DNA of 64,000 bases from Luteimonas viscosa (GTDB taxonomy: Bacteria > Pseudomonadota > Gammaproteobacteria > Xanthomonadales > Xanthomonadaceae). How positions within the stretch are numbered: the stretch's first letter is position 1; each line of letters opens with the position of its first letter. The translations under genes were made by a program, and so were the position numbers. This document shows, piece after piece, positions 37,043 to 45,090 of the stretch. A model generated the notes under the pieces. That model was given only the letters and a program-made list of their open reading frames with translations. It made no database searches and had not been told where the DNA came from. The stretch covers positions 847,248 to 911,247 of the forward strand of contig NZ_VTFT01000001.1 of the NCBI RefSeq assembly GCF_008244685.1, written 5' to 3'.

Positions 37043-40000
37043 TCAGTGGAAATCGCGCGAGCTGGTGCGCAGCTCGCCGAGCAGGTGGCTCAGGTCCTGC
37101 AGGTCACGGGCGATCAGGTGCTGCACGCCGTCGACCTGCTCCCAGCGGCCACGCACCGCCATCAGCCGCGCGCCCAGCAGCGCCTTGCGCCGGCGCAGCG
37201 CGACATGCGCCCACACCACCACGTTGACCATGCCGTGCTCGTCCTCGAGGGTCACGAAGATGGTGCCGTTCGCGGTCGCCGGCCGCTGGCGCTGGGTGAC
37301 GATGCCGGCCGCGAACGCGCCACGCCCATGCGGCAGCACGCCCAGCTCCCGCGAATCGAGGACCCGCTGCGCGCGCAGCCGTTCGCGCAGCAGCGCCAGC
37401 GGATGTGCGCCCAGGGTCAGGCCGGTGGCGCGGTAGTCCGACAGCACGTCCTCGCCGGCACCCGGTGCCGGCAGCGCGATCTCGTCCTCGTCCGGGCTGC
37501 CGGGCAGCAGCGGCCGTTGCCGCTCCACGCCCGCCACCGCCCAGCGCGCGGCGTGGCGATGCCCGGCCAGGGGCTGCAGGGCACCGGCTTCGGCCAGCGC
37601 GGTGCGCGCCTTCTCGTCGAGGCGTGCGCGCAGGCACAGGTCGCGCACGTCGGCGAACGGTCGCTGCCTGCGTGCCGAGACGATCGCGCCGGCCACGGCT
37701 TCCGACAACCCCGACACCTGCCGCAGTCCCAACCGCACCGCCGCCTGCCCGCCATCGCCGCCACGTGCGCGCGCGGACCCGCCTTCGAGCGTGCAGTCCC
37801 AGTCGCTGCAGGTCACGTCGACCGGCCGTACCTCGATCGCGGCACGCCCGCAGGCATGCCCGCGGCGCGCATCCTGCACGATCTGGCTCGGCGAGTAGAA
37901 CCCCATCGGCTGCGAGTTGAGCAGCGCGCAGGCGAACGCCGCCGGCTCGTGGCGCTTGAGCCAGCAGCTGATGTAGACCAGCTTGGCGAACGAGGCGGCA
38001 TGGCTCTGCGGGAAACCGTAGGAGCCGAAGCCCTTGATCTGTTCGAAGATCTGGTCGATGAACCCGGAGGCATATCCCTTGGCGGCCATGCGCTCGCGGA
38101 CGCGGTTGCGATGCGGATCCATGTCGCCGCCGCGTCCCCACGCGGCCATGGACCGGCGCAGGCCGTCGGCTTCTTCCGGCGTGTAGTCCGCCGCCACCAT
38201 CAGCAACTCCATGACCTGCTCCTGGAACAGCGGCACGCCCAGGGTGGGCTCGAGGACCGACCGGATTTCCTGCGACGGGTAGGTGACCAGCTCCTTCTTC
38301 TGCCGCCTGCGCAGGTAGGGATGGACCATGCCGCCCTGGATCGGCCCGGGCCGCACGATCGCGACCTCGATCACCAGGTCGTAGTACTTCTCCGGCTTCA
38401 GCCGCGGCAGCATGCTCATCTGCGCGCGCGATTCGATCTGGAACACGCCGATGGTGTCGGCGGCCTGGATCATGCGGAAGGTCTCGGCCTCGTCCTGCTG
38501 CGGAAGCCTGGCGATGTCGACCTCGTAGCCGCGACTGCCCTTCACCAGGTCCACGGCCTTGCGGATGCAGGTCAGCATGCCCAGCGCCAGGCAGTCGACC
38601 TTGAGCAGCTTCATGGTTTCGAGGTCGTCCTTGTCCCACTGGATGATGGTGCGCTCGGGCATCGCCGCGTTCTCCACCGGCACCACGGTCGACAGCGGCG
38701 CATCGCCGATCACGAAGCCGCCGACGTGCTGCGACAGGTGCCGCGGGTGGTCGCGCAACGCCTCGGTCACTGCCAGCACGCGCCGGATCAGCATGTTGTC
38801 CGGGTCGAAGCCGGATTCGCGCAGGCGCTGTTCCATCGGCGCGCCGCCATTGCCCCAGCCGTAGCACTCCGCCAGCAGCGCGACCTGGTCCGGCGGCAGG
38901 CCGAAGGCCTTGGCCACGTCGCGCACCGCGCTCTTGCCCCGGTAGCGGATCACGGTGGCGGCCAGCGCGGCGCGTTCGCGCCCGTACTTCGCATAGACGT
39001 ACTGCAGCACCTCCTCGCGCCGCTCGTGCTCGAAATCGACGTCGATGTCCGGCGGCTCGTTGCGCTCCTTCGACAGGAATCGCGCCATCAGCAGCCGGCT
39101 TTCCGCCGGATTGACCACGGTGATGCCGAGCGCGAAGCACACCGCGGAATTCGCCGACGACCCGCGTCCCTGGCACAGGATGCCCTTCGATTTCGCGAAA
39201 CGGACGATGTCCTGCACCGTCAGGAAGAAGGCCTCGTACCGCAGCTCGGCGATGAGCGCCAGCTCGCCTTCGATGCGACTGGCCACATCGTCGGGCACGC
39301 CTTGCGGCCACTCCCTCCGCATCCCGTCCTCGGTCAGTGTCCGCAGCCAGGTGGCGGGCGTGTGCCCCTCCGGCACCAGCTCGGATGGATAGTGATACTC
39401 CACCTGGCCCATGTCGAAGCTGCAGCGCCGCGCCAGCTGCACCGCGTTGTCGACGGGAGCCGGCGGATAGATGTTGCCCAGCGCGCGGCGGGTGCGCAGG
39501 TGGCGCTCGCCGTTGCGGAACAGGTGTTCGCCGCATTCGGCCAGGGGGGTGTTGTGGCGGATCGCGGTCATGGTGTCCTGCAGCGCGCGGCGGCGGCGCA
39601 CGTCCATGTGCACGTCGCCGGCGGCGACCGGGGTCATCCGCAGGGTTTGCGCCAGCGCGAGCAGGGCCTGCAGGCGCGCGGCATCGTCGTGCTCACGATG
39701 CAGCTCGACCGCGACATGGGCGCGCGCGCCGAACAGGTCGCGCAGCCAGCGCGCCTGCGTCGCCTCGGGTTCGCGCCCCGGGACCCACAACGCGAACAGG
39801 CCCGACACTTCCGGATCGATCCCGCCCAGCACCTCGGCCACGTCGGTACGCGAAAGCCGGTAGCTGCCCTTCTTCGCATCGCCGCGGCGGCCGCGCGTGA
39901 TCAGTTCGCACAGGCGCGTGTAGCCGCACTGCTTCTCCACCAGCAGCACCAGCTTCGTGCCGCAGGCGAGCGTGAATTCGCTGCCGACGACCAGCTTCAC

Positions 40001-40225
40001 CCCGGTCGCGCGCGAGGCCTCGAATGCGCGCACGATGCCCGCCAGCGAACATTCGTCGGTGATCGCCAGCGCCTCGTAGCCGCAGGCGCGCGCGCGCTCG
40101 AACAGTTCCTCGGCGCTGGCCGCGCCGCGCAGGAACGAGAAGTCCGACAGGCAGTGCAGTTCGGCATACGCCGGCCAGGCGTCCTCGCGCGGCGGATCGT
40201 CGTTGGCGGCACGGCCGAGGCGCAT
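37043..40225 (-). CDS. dnaE2: Error-prone DNA polymerase III alpha subunit (ImuC)
   Basis: 1060 residues from MRLGRAAN, preceded by GGGAGG at 6-7 bp. A longer frame reaches 40663 but its extra part is repeat-derived. PHP domain: [20 protein letters not shown]. Polymerase core: [18 protein letters not shown] and [16 protein letters not shown], with the catalytic Asp residues present. Then [20 protein letters not shown] and a C-terminal OB domain ([14 protein letters not shown]). With ImuA and ImuB it carries out SOS-induced translesion synthesis. It is separated from imuB by about 500 bp of palindromic repeats, which is atypical for this operon. Confidence 0.93.
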   Translation of the reverse strand: MRLGRAANDDPPREDAWPAYAELHCLSDFSFLRGAASAEELFERARACGYEALAITDECSLAGIVRAFEASRATGVKLVVGSEFTLACGTKLVLLVEKQCGYTRLCELITRGRRGDAKKGSYRLSRTDVAEVLGGIDPEVSGLFALWVPGREPEATQARWLRDLFGARAHVAVELHREHDDAARLQALLALAQTLRMTPVAAGDVHMDVRRRRALQDTMTAIRHNTPLAECGEHLFRNGERHLRTRRALGNIYPPAPVDNAVQLARRCSFDMGQVEYHYPSELVPEGHTPATWLRTLTEDGMRREWPQGVPDDVASRIEGELALIAELRYEAFFLTVQDIVRFAKSKGILCQGRGSSANSAVCFALGITVVNPAESRLLMARFLSKERNEPPDIDVDFEHERREEVLQYVYAKYGRERAALAATVIRYRGKSAVRDVAKAFGLPPDQVALLAECYGWGNGGAPMEQRLRESGFDPDNMLIRRVLAVTEALRDHPRHLSQHVGGFVIGDAPLSTVVPVENAAMPERTIIQWDKDDLETMKLLKVDCLALGMLTCIRKAVDLVKGSRGYEVDIARLPQQDEAETFRMIQAADTIGVFQIESRAQMSMLPRLKPEKYYDLVIEVAIVRPGPIQGGMVHPYLRRRQKKELVTYPSQEIRSVLEPTLGVPLFQEQVMELLMVAADYTPEEADGLRRSMAAWGRGGDMDPHRNRVRERMAAKGYASGFIDQIFEQIKGFGSYGFPQSHAASFAKLVYISCWLKRHEPAAFACALLNSQPMGFYSPSQIVQDARRGHACGRAAIEVRPVDVTCSDWDCTLEGGSARARGGDGGQAAVRLGLRQVSGLSEAVAGAIVSARRQRPFADVRDLCLRARLDEKARTALAEAGALQPLAGHRHAARWAVAGVERQRPLLPGSPDEDEIALPAPGAGEDVLSDYRATGLTLGAHPLALLRERLRAQRVLDSRELGVLPHGRGAFAAGIVTQRQRPATANGTIFVTLEDEHGMVNVVVWAHVALRRRKALLGARLMAVRGRWEQVDGVQHLIARDLQDLSHLLGELRTSSRDFH

Positions 40226-40724
40226 GGCGACCTCCCACGCCCGCGGCGGACGCCCGCCGGGCGTATCGCGATCCACCCCGTCGACGGCATCGTCCCAGCT
40301 CATGCCGCCCTGTCCCAGCACCAACGGCGCCGCACCTGCTTTTCCTTCCTCCGCCCGCGGGCGCGGAAAACGGAGACAGGCGCGCCACCCTGCTTTTCCT
40401 TCCCCCGCTCGCGGGGGAAGGTGCCGAAGGCGGATGGACGCGCGCCACAGGCGCGGACAGCGGCATCGCGACCGCCCGCCCTCACCCCGACCCTCTCCCG
40501 CAAGCGGGAGAGGGAGAGGGAGAGAGAGAGGGAGAGGGAGAGGGAGAGGGAGACAGACGCGCCCACCTGCTTTCCCTTCCCCCGCCCGCGGGGCATTGCA
40601 CCCTTCACGGGTGGAAGGTGCCGAAGGCGGATGGGCGCGCGCCGCAGGCGCGGGCAGCGGCATCGCGACTGACTGCCCTCACCCCCTGCCCTTTCCCGCA
40701 AGCGGGAGAGGGAGCCGGACGTCT
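40226..40724. repeat. Repeat-filled gap between imuB and dnaE2
   Basis: This holds several copies of one palindromic family: CCTTCCCCCG-CTCG-CGGGGGAAGG (40398-40421), CCCTCTCCCG-CAAG-CGGGAGAGGG (40491-40514), and CTTTCCCG-CAAG-CGGGAGAG (about 40691-40710). A disrupted copy lies near 40580-40635. Two copies are followed by GTGCCGAAGGCGGATGG. Directly after the second palindrome is a GAGAGG-type microsatellite (about 40509-40552). The open frames running through it have the composition of repeats, not of protein genes. Confidence 0.8.
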
Positions 40725-42143
40725 TCACGCGAACCACCCCTGCAGCATCCAGCCGCCCTGTTCGCCCGGCGGCGCGAACGCCCAGGCGCGCTGGCCCTGC
40801 GAGGTTTCCAGCACGTAGTAGTCGCGGCGCGCGTCCTCGCCGTCCCACCAGCCGCTTTCCAGCCGCTCGGGGCCGGAGACGATGCGCGGATGCGGATCGC
40901 GCAACGGCACCGGCCGCGGCAGCAGCCACGCCGGGCGCGGTGGACGCGGCGGCGCTTCGGCAATGCGCGCATCGTCGCCTTCGACCCGGCGCCAGGCGCG
41001 CTCGGGTCTCGGATCGCCCGTCGGCGCCACCCGGTACACCGCCTCGTCGCCGAGGCGCGCGCGCAGGCGTTCGCGCAGCTGCGGCCACGGCAACTGCTGC
41101 TGGTTGCGCGTGTCGAACAGGTCTCGCGAGGCCGGCACGAAGGCCGGCAGTTCGCGCGCGAGCAGGCGCAGGCCCACGACGGGCCCGGGAATCCGCACCC
41201 GCTCAAGCCGGCTGCGGGTGAGTTCGAACAGCATCGCCGGCTCGCGCTCGGCGGCCAGCAGGCCGACGTTCACGTCGGTGTGCCCGCCTTCGTGTTCGAG
41301 CCGCAGCACGAAGCGCTGCACGCCGCCGTCGCGCACCGACAGGTAGGTGCACAGGTCGCCGACCAGCCGCCGCAGCGGGAACAGCAGCGCCATGTGGCTC
41401 TCGACCTCGTAGCCCAGTTCCACCCGCGCATCGAAATGGTCCGGCGGCGCATGCAGCGCCAGCGGATCGTCGGCCTGGCCGTACAGCCGGTCGAGGTGTT
41501 CGAGCAGAGGCAGGCCGAAGCGGCGGCGCAGCGCATCGCGCGGCAGGGCGCGCAGCGTGCGCAGGTCGCGGATACCCATGCGCTGCAGGCGTTCGCCGCC
41601 TTCGTCGGGCAGGCGCGCGCGTCGCACCGGAATGCGGTCGAGCATGTCGGCCATCGCCCCCGGGTGCGTCAGCGCCAGGCCGTCGCGCAGGCCGGCGAAG
41701 ACGTGCGCGGCGCGCGGCGTGGGCGCCATGGCGATGCGATGGCCGAATCCCAGCGCGGTGAGTTCCTCGCGCAGCCGCGCCTCGATCCGCGGCCACGGCC
41801 CGAGCAGGCGGAAACTCGCCCGCACCTCCAGCACGATGCAGCCCGGCCACTGCGCGCTGACCAGGGAACTGTGCCGGTACGCCCACGCGGCGAGGAAGCG
41901 CTGCCAGCGCGCTTCGGCCTGGGGGTCGTATTCGACCATCGCGAAATCGCGCAGCAGCGCATGCGCGGCGGTGAGGCGCATGCCCGCGCGCAGTCCCGCC
42001 TGCGCGGCGGACGCGTTCACCGCATGCAGGGTGCGCAGTTGCGCGGAGCCGCCGACCAGGGCCAGTGGCGCGTCGGGATCAGGCAGGCGCCGGAGGACGG
42101 CATCGAGCGCCAGTTGCGGCAACAGTACGCAGGCCCAGAGCAT
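40725..42143 (-). CDS. imuB: ImuB, Y-family polymerase-like hub protein of the ImuABC mutasome
   Basis: 472 residues, the normal length. The protein has the Y-polymerase outline (palm, fingers, little finger), but the catalytic carboxylates are not kept. The N-terminal DxDxFFA equivalent reads LLPQLALDAVLRRL, and the usual S-x-D-E-A stretch is replaced by VLEVRASFRLLG. In known systems ImuB has no polymerase activity and instead binds the beta clamp, ImuA and DnaE2. The C-terminal portion contains WWDGEDARRDYYVLETSQGQ, typical of ImuB. It follows imuA by 5 bp. Confidence 0.9.
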   Translation of the reverse strand: MLWACVLLPQLALDAVLRRLPDPDAPLALVGGSAQLRTLHAVNASAAQAGLRAGMRLTAAHALLRDFAMVEYDPQAEARWQRFLAAWAYRHSSLVSAQWPGCIVLEVRASFRLLGPWPRIEARLREELTALGFGHRIAMAPTPRAAHVFAGLRDGLALTHPGAMADMLDRIPVRRARLPDEGGERLQRMGIRDLRTLRALPRDALRRRFGLPLLEHLDRLYGQADDPLALHAPPDHFDARVELGYEVESHMALLFPLRRLVGDLCTYLSVRDGGVQRFVLRLEHEGGHTDVNVGLLAAEREPAMLFELTRSRLERVRIPGPVVGLRLLARELPAFVPASRDLFDTRNQQQLPWPQLRERLRARLGDEAVYRVAPTGDPRPERAWRRVEGDDARIAEAPPRPPRPAWLLPRPVPLRDPHPRIVSGPERLESGWWDGEDARRDYYVLETSQGQRAWAFAPPGEQGGWMLQGWFA

Positions 42144-42148
42144 CGGCG

Positions 42149-43243
42149 TCAGCTACGTGCAACGGGCGCCGGGCCCTGGACGAGATGGAGGGTTTGCTGC
42201 ACAGGGAAAGTGGCCCGCTGCTTCCCGAGGGCCGGGATGGAACCGGCCTGCTCCTTTCCCCGCTGGCGGGGGAAGGCCGGAATGGGGGCAGGCGGAAGTG
42301 GCTGCGTTCGATTCACCTCGAGGTTGGAAGACCCCCACCCCAACCCTCCCCCGCAAGCGGGAGAGGGGGAATCGGCGGGCGCATGGATCGGGATGGGGCC
42401 GACTTGCACCTTCCCCAGCGCCGGGATGGGCGCGATCGGGAGGGGAGCGACCTGTTCCTTCCCCCGGTGGCGGGGGAAGGCGGGGATGGAAGCAGGCGGC
42501 AACGGCGGCGTTCGAGTCACGTCGGGGCTGGACGCCCCCCACCCCGCCCCGCCCCCGCAAGCCGGGGAGGGAGTCAGTTGTGCGCCGTCGGGGGTGGAAG
42601 TGGATGGCGCGATCGCCGGTTCCGATGCCAGCGCGAACGCGTTTGCCGGCACCGGCGCGCCGCGGCACTTGCGCACCCGCCAGGCGATGCCATGCGCGGA
42701 CTCGCGCACCGCTTCCAGCCGCAGCGCCGCCGGCGAGGGATTGGCCGCGTGCCTGCGGTCGCGCAGGGCGAAGCCGAGGCAGTCGCCGCTGTCGGCGGCC
42801 ACCTGCAGCCGGCGCAGTGCCTGCGCATCGGCGCCCGCCGGCCAGCCCAGCACCGCCTCGCAGGCGCCGCTGCGCAGGCACTGTTCGAAGGCCCACAGCG
42901 CATCGCGCGGCGCGGCGTCGATCAACTGCAGCTGCGCCAGCTCGACGCCCGCCGCCTGCCACGCCGGCGCGTAGGCCAGGTACGGCGGCGCGACCACCGC
43001 CACCGTGGCGCCGGCCCGGGTGAGCCGCGCCAGCGTGGGCAGCAGCAGCGCCAGCTCGCCGACGCCATCGGCCGGCAGCAGAAGTTCGGTCAGCGCGCGC
43101 CGCGGCCAGCCGCGCTGCGGCAGCAGCGCATCGAGCGCGGCGAAGCCGGTCGGCTCGCCATCGGGCGCGGCCTTGGCCTGACGCCCGGCATGCCACAGCG
43201 TGCGCGCGGCCAGCATCTGTTCCAGGGAGACCTGCGCAGCCAT
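42149..43243 (-). CDS. imuA: ImuA, RecA-like accessory protein, with repeat-derived C-terminal tail
   Basis: 364 residues. The first 225 or so are a normal ImuA: PTGFAALDALLPQRGWPRRA, LTELLLPADGVGELALLLP, VVAPPYLAYAPAWQAAGVEL, and LLQ-type RecA-core strands. The remaining 135 residues come from two tandem copies of a roughly 190-bp unit built from palindromic repeats (42232-42590), giving protein repeats such as SPACGGGLGWG and PAFPRQRGKEQ. ImuA contacts RecA and ImuB in other bacteria; whether the tail is tolerated or removed is unknown. It starts 4 bp after lexA. Confidence 0.85.
   Translation of the reverse strand: MAAQVSLEQMLAARTLWHAGRQAKAAPDGEPTGFAALDALLPQRGWPRRALTELLLPADGVGELALLLPTLARLTRAGATVAVVAPPYLAYAPAWQAAGVELAQLQLIDAAPRDALWAFEQCLRSGACEAVLGWPAGADAQALRRLQVAADSGDCLGFALRDRRHAANPSPAALRLEAVRESAHGIAWRVRKCRGAPVPANAFALASEPAIAPSTSTPDGAQLTPSPACGGGAGWGASSPDVTRTPPLPPASIPAFPRHRGKEQVAPLPIAPIPALGKVQVGPIPIHAPADSPSPACGGGLGWGSSNLEVNRTQPLPPAPIPAFPRQRGKEQAGSIPALGKQRATFPVQQTLHLVQGPAPVARS
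42232..42590. repeat. Two tandem composite palindromic units forming the imuA 3' end
   Basis: Unit 1 (about 42232-42375) and unit 2 (about 42420-42575) share the order: a GCCGGGATGG-like block, a TTCCCCC...GCGGGGGAAGGC palindrome, GGAATGGGGGCAGGCGG (or its variant), a GGCGTTCGAGTCACG-like block, then CCCCCACCCC followed by CCCCCGCAAG-CGGG. The units differ at perhaps one base in six, yet the imuA frame stays open through both. Confidence 0.75.
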
Positions 43244-43247
43244 CCGC

Positions 43248-43850
43248 TCAGCCCCGCCGCACCAGGCCGCAGTACACGCCTTCGATCGCGAAATCCTGGC
43301 CGGCGCGCAGCTCGATCGGCGCGTGCTCGGGATTGCGCGGCAGCAGGCGGATGCGCACCTTCGAGCGCTCCAGGCGCTTGATCGTGATCTCGCCATCGAT
43401 GCGCGCCACCACGACCTGGCCGTTGCGCGCCTCGTTCGAGCGCTTCACCGCCACCAGGTCGCCGTCGAAGATGCCGTCGTCGCGCATCGAATCCCCCTTC
43501 ACCTTCAGCAGGTAGTCGGGCTTCTCGGAGAACAGCGCGCGGTCGAGCAGCAGCAGCGCGTCGCTGCCGATGTCGGCGCCGATCGGCTGGCCCGCGGCCA
43601 CCTGCCCCAGCACCGGCAGCGGCAACTGGTCGGGCCGCCCCGGCAGGCGCAGGCCGCGCTTGCGTCCGGTGTCCAGTTCCAGCAGGCCCCCGGCCACCAG
43701 CGCCTGCACGTGCTTGTAGGCGGCATTGCGCGAGGCGAAGCCGAAGGCAGCGGCGACCTCGGCCAGGCTGGGCGCGCGCCCGGCCGCCAGCTCCCGGCGC
43801 AGGAAGTCGAGGACGGCGGCGCGTTGCGGGGAAAGGATGTCGGGACTCAT
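43248..43850 (-). CDS. lexA: LexA-type SOS repressor of the imu operon
   Basis: 200 residues from MSPDILSPQ. The N-terminal winged helix (AVLDFLRRELAAGRAPSLAE, FGFASRNAAYKHVQALV) is followed by the self-cleavage region GQVAAGQPIGAD, with the Ala-Gly bond, and by the catalytic Ser in KGDSMRDDGIFDGD and Lys in VAVKRS. This matches the second LexA (LexA2) that heads lexA-imuA-imuB-dnaE2 cassettes in Pseudomonas and Xanthomonas. A palindromic operator lies 1 bp upstream of the start codon. A longer frame to 43940 would read through the operator and is unlikely. Confidence 0.92.
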   Translation of the reverse strand: MSPDILSPQRAAVLDFLRRELAAGRAPSLAEVAAAFGFASRNAAYKHVQALVAGGLLELDTGRKRGLRLPGRPDQLPLPVLGQVAAGQPIGADIGSDALLLLDRALFSEKPDYLLKVKGDSMRDDGIFDGDLVAVKRSNEARNGQVVVARIDGEITIKRLERSKVRIRLLPRNPEHAPIELRAGQDFAIEGVYCGLVRRG

Positions 43851-43851
43851 G

Positions 43852-43869
43852 GGTGTACATTTGTACACC
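43852..43869. promoter_or_regulatory. LexA2-type SOS operator
   Basis: GGTGTACA-TT-TGTACACC is a perfect 18-bp palindrome containing GTAC-N4-GTAC, close to the GTAC-N4-GTGC box described for LexA2 of Pseudomonas putida. It is separated from the lexA ATG by one base, so the repressor would cover the ribosome-binding region and probably the promoter. It also lies in the 124-bp gap shared with the divergent toxin-antitoxin genes. Confidence 0.8.
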
Positions 43870-43942
43870 TTCCCGGCGCAGCGCGCGAGACTGGACAGCC
43901 GCGGGCCCCTCGCCTTGCGGCGGCCGGCGCGACGGCGCAATA

Positions 43943-43956
43943 ATAACGTTCGTTAT
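43943..43956. promoter_or_regulatory. Palindrome upstream of the antitoxin gene
   Basis: ATAACG-TT-CGTTAT, with further T/A symmetry outside, lies in an AT-rich patch 18 bp before the antitoxin start. AbrB/MazE-type antitoxins usually autoregulate by binding such sites; its role here is inferred from position. Confidence 0.5.
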
Positions 43957-43974
43957 AACAAAGGCCGTGCCGCC

Positions 43975-44196
43975 ATGAAGCTCAAGATCACCGCCATCGG
44001 CAATTCCGCCGGCGTCATCCTGCCCAAGGAACTGCTTGCCCGCCTGCGCGTGGGCAAGGGCGACGAGCTGTACGCGCTGGAGACGCCCGACGGCCTCCGC
44101 CTGACGGCGTTCGATCCGGAGCTGGCCCAGCAGATGGACGTGGCGGAACAGATCATGCGCGAAGACCGCCAGGTCCTGCACAAGCTGGCGCAGTGA
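43975..44196 (+). CDS. AbrB/MazE-family antitoxin
   Basis: 73 residues. The swapped-hairpin AbrB motif is complete: MKLKITAIGNSAGVILPKEL followed by RLRVGKGDELYALETPDGLR. The C-terminal tail (AQQMDVAEQIMREDRQVLHK) is the part that would bind and mask the toxin. A Doc-type toxin gene follows 7 bp later, a known pairing of AbrB-like antitoxins with Fic/Doc proteins. Confidence 0.9.
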   Translation: MKLKITAIGNSAGVILPKELLARLRVGKGDELYALETPDGLRLTAFDPELAQQMDVAEQIMREDRQVLHKLAQ

Positions 44197-44203
44197 TCCG
44201 GCC

Positions 44204-44632
44204 ATGATCGTCTGGATCAGCAAGCCACTTGCCCTGGCCATCCACGACCGGCAACTGTCGGAGCATGGGGGCGGCACCGGATTGCGCGACGAGGGCATGC
44301 TCGATTCCGCCCTCGCACGCCCGCAACAGTTGCATGCCTATGGCGACCCACCGCCGGACCTGGCCGACCTGGCCGCCAGCCTCGCCTTCGGCCTGGCACG
44401 CAACCACGCCTTCGTCGACGGCAACAAGCGCACCGCGCATGTCTGCTATCGCGCCTTCATCGCGCTCAACGATGGCGAGTTGGTGGCGACGGACGAAGAG
44501 AAGTACATCGCGATGCTGGGCCTCGCCGAAGGCTCCACCAGCGAAGCCGACTTCGCCAACTGGCTGCGCCCGCGCATCGGGGTGCGTGCCCGCGGCAATG
44601 TGCAGGAAGCCGATCCGGGCTACCGCGCCTGA
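44204..44632 (+). CDS. doc: Doc (death-on-curing) family Fic toxin
   Basis: 142 residues. The Fic core HAFVDGNKRTA is the Doc variant, in which the loop supports phosphorylation of elongation factor Tu rather than AMP transfer; this is known for P1 Doc. N-terminal LSEHGGGTGLRDEGMLDSAL and the LAASLAFGLARN helix are typical. All catalytic residues are present, so the toxin looks active. It forms a module with the preceding antitoxin and is divergent from the SOS operon. Confidence 0.9.
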   Translation: MIVWISKPLALAIHDRQLSEHGGGTGLRDEGMLDSALARPQQLHAYGDPPPDLADLAASLAFGLARNHAFVDGNKRTAHVCYRAFIALNDGELVATDEEKYIAMLGLAEGSTSEADFANWLRPRIGVRARGNVQEADPGYRA

Positions 44633-44689
44633 CGGTCCGCGCCTCCGGCAACGTCAAGCGCACTGCGTTCGTTCGCCGATCGCAGGCCG

Positions 44690-44779
44690 GGTACGGCTGC
44701 CCTTGGGTACGAATGTCCCCCGGCGACGGCCTGCCGCCGTCGCCTCCTCCTTGATTTCGCACCCAAGGGCAGCCGCACC
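44690..44779 (-). other. Conserved-loop hairpin 2a of the composite element
   Basis: A 24-bp outer stem (44690-44713 with 44756-44779) has two G-U pairs when read on the minus strand. The inner stem is GGCGACGGC with GCCGTCGCC. The internal loop AUCAAGGAGGA opposite GGGGGACA is identical to the other copies. The outer stem resembles hairpin 1b, with paired changes that preserve the helix. Confidence 0.8.
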
Positions 44780-44871
44780 CGCCGTGCCGGCCCGTTGGCG
44801 CTTTAAGAGTGGGCAAGTCCAATGACCCGGTTGGCGTCTGGCGCACGCGTCCGCAAGCCGAGCCTCGCCGT

Positions 44872-44960
44872 GGCCGGCAGCCCTTCGCGGCGAAATCAAG
44901 GAGGAGGTATCCGCCGGCAGGCGGATGCCGGGGGACATTCGCCGCGAAGGGCTGCCGGTC
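44872..44960 (+). other. Conserved-loop hairpin 2b of the composite element
   Basis: A 23-bp outer stem (44872-44894 with 44938-44960) has one G-U pair. The inner stem is GGTATCCGCC with GGCGGATGCC and has one U-G pair. The internal loop is again AUCAAGGAGGA opposite GGGGGACA. The stem resembles hairpin 1a with compensatory changes (GGCAGCCCTTCGCGG here, GGCAGGCCTTTGCGG there). Confidence 0.8.
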
Positions 44961-45090
44961 GCGGCGAGGCCCGTCAGGTCGCGATGACATGGGGCAATCA
45001 AAAGTGATCCAGCAACAATCCCTCTGCGCCAACGCAAAAAACTGACCTCCCCGGAGTTGGACGAAGGACAGCCAGCCCACGACGACCGCA

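Larger units (their letters stand above)
44650..45062. repeat. Composite paired-hairpin element, locus 2
   Basis: This is the second copy of the element at 1062-1467, in the opposite orientation. It fills the gap between the 3' ends of doc and the convergent MobA-like gene. Its two hairpins (44690-44779 and 44872-44960) are 92 bp apart. Read on the minus strand, the order is CCAACTCCGGGGAGG, GCGACCTGACGG, a hairpin, GGCTCGGCTTGCGGACGC, GCGCCAAC and the second hairpin, as in locus 1. Edges are estimated from loss of similarity. Confidence 0.8.

Noticed and set aside
40226..40663. N-terminal extension of dnaE2 to 40663
   Set aside because: The added sequence is palindromic repeat and microsatellite. 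The start at 40225 has a good ribosome-binding site and gives the normal DnaE2 N-terminus.
36623..40672. A 1349-residue plus-strand open frame antisense to dnaE2 and alkB
   Set aside because: Composition is Arg/Ala/His/Gln-rich with no motifs, whereas the minus strand encodes complete DnaE2 and AlkB-like proteins.
43851..43940. Longer LexA start at 43940
   Set aside because: It would translate the operator palindrome and add 30 Arg-rich residues not seen in LexA proteins.
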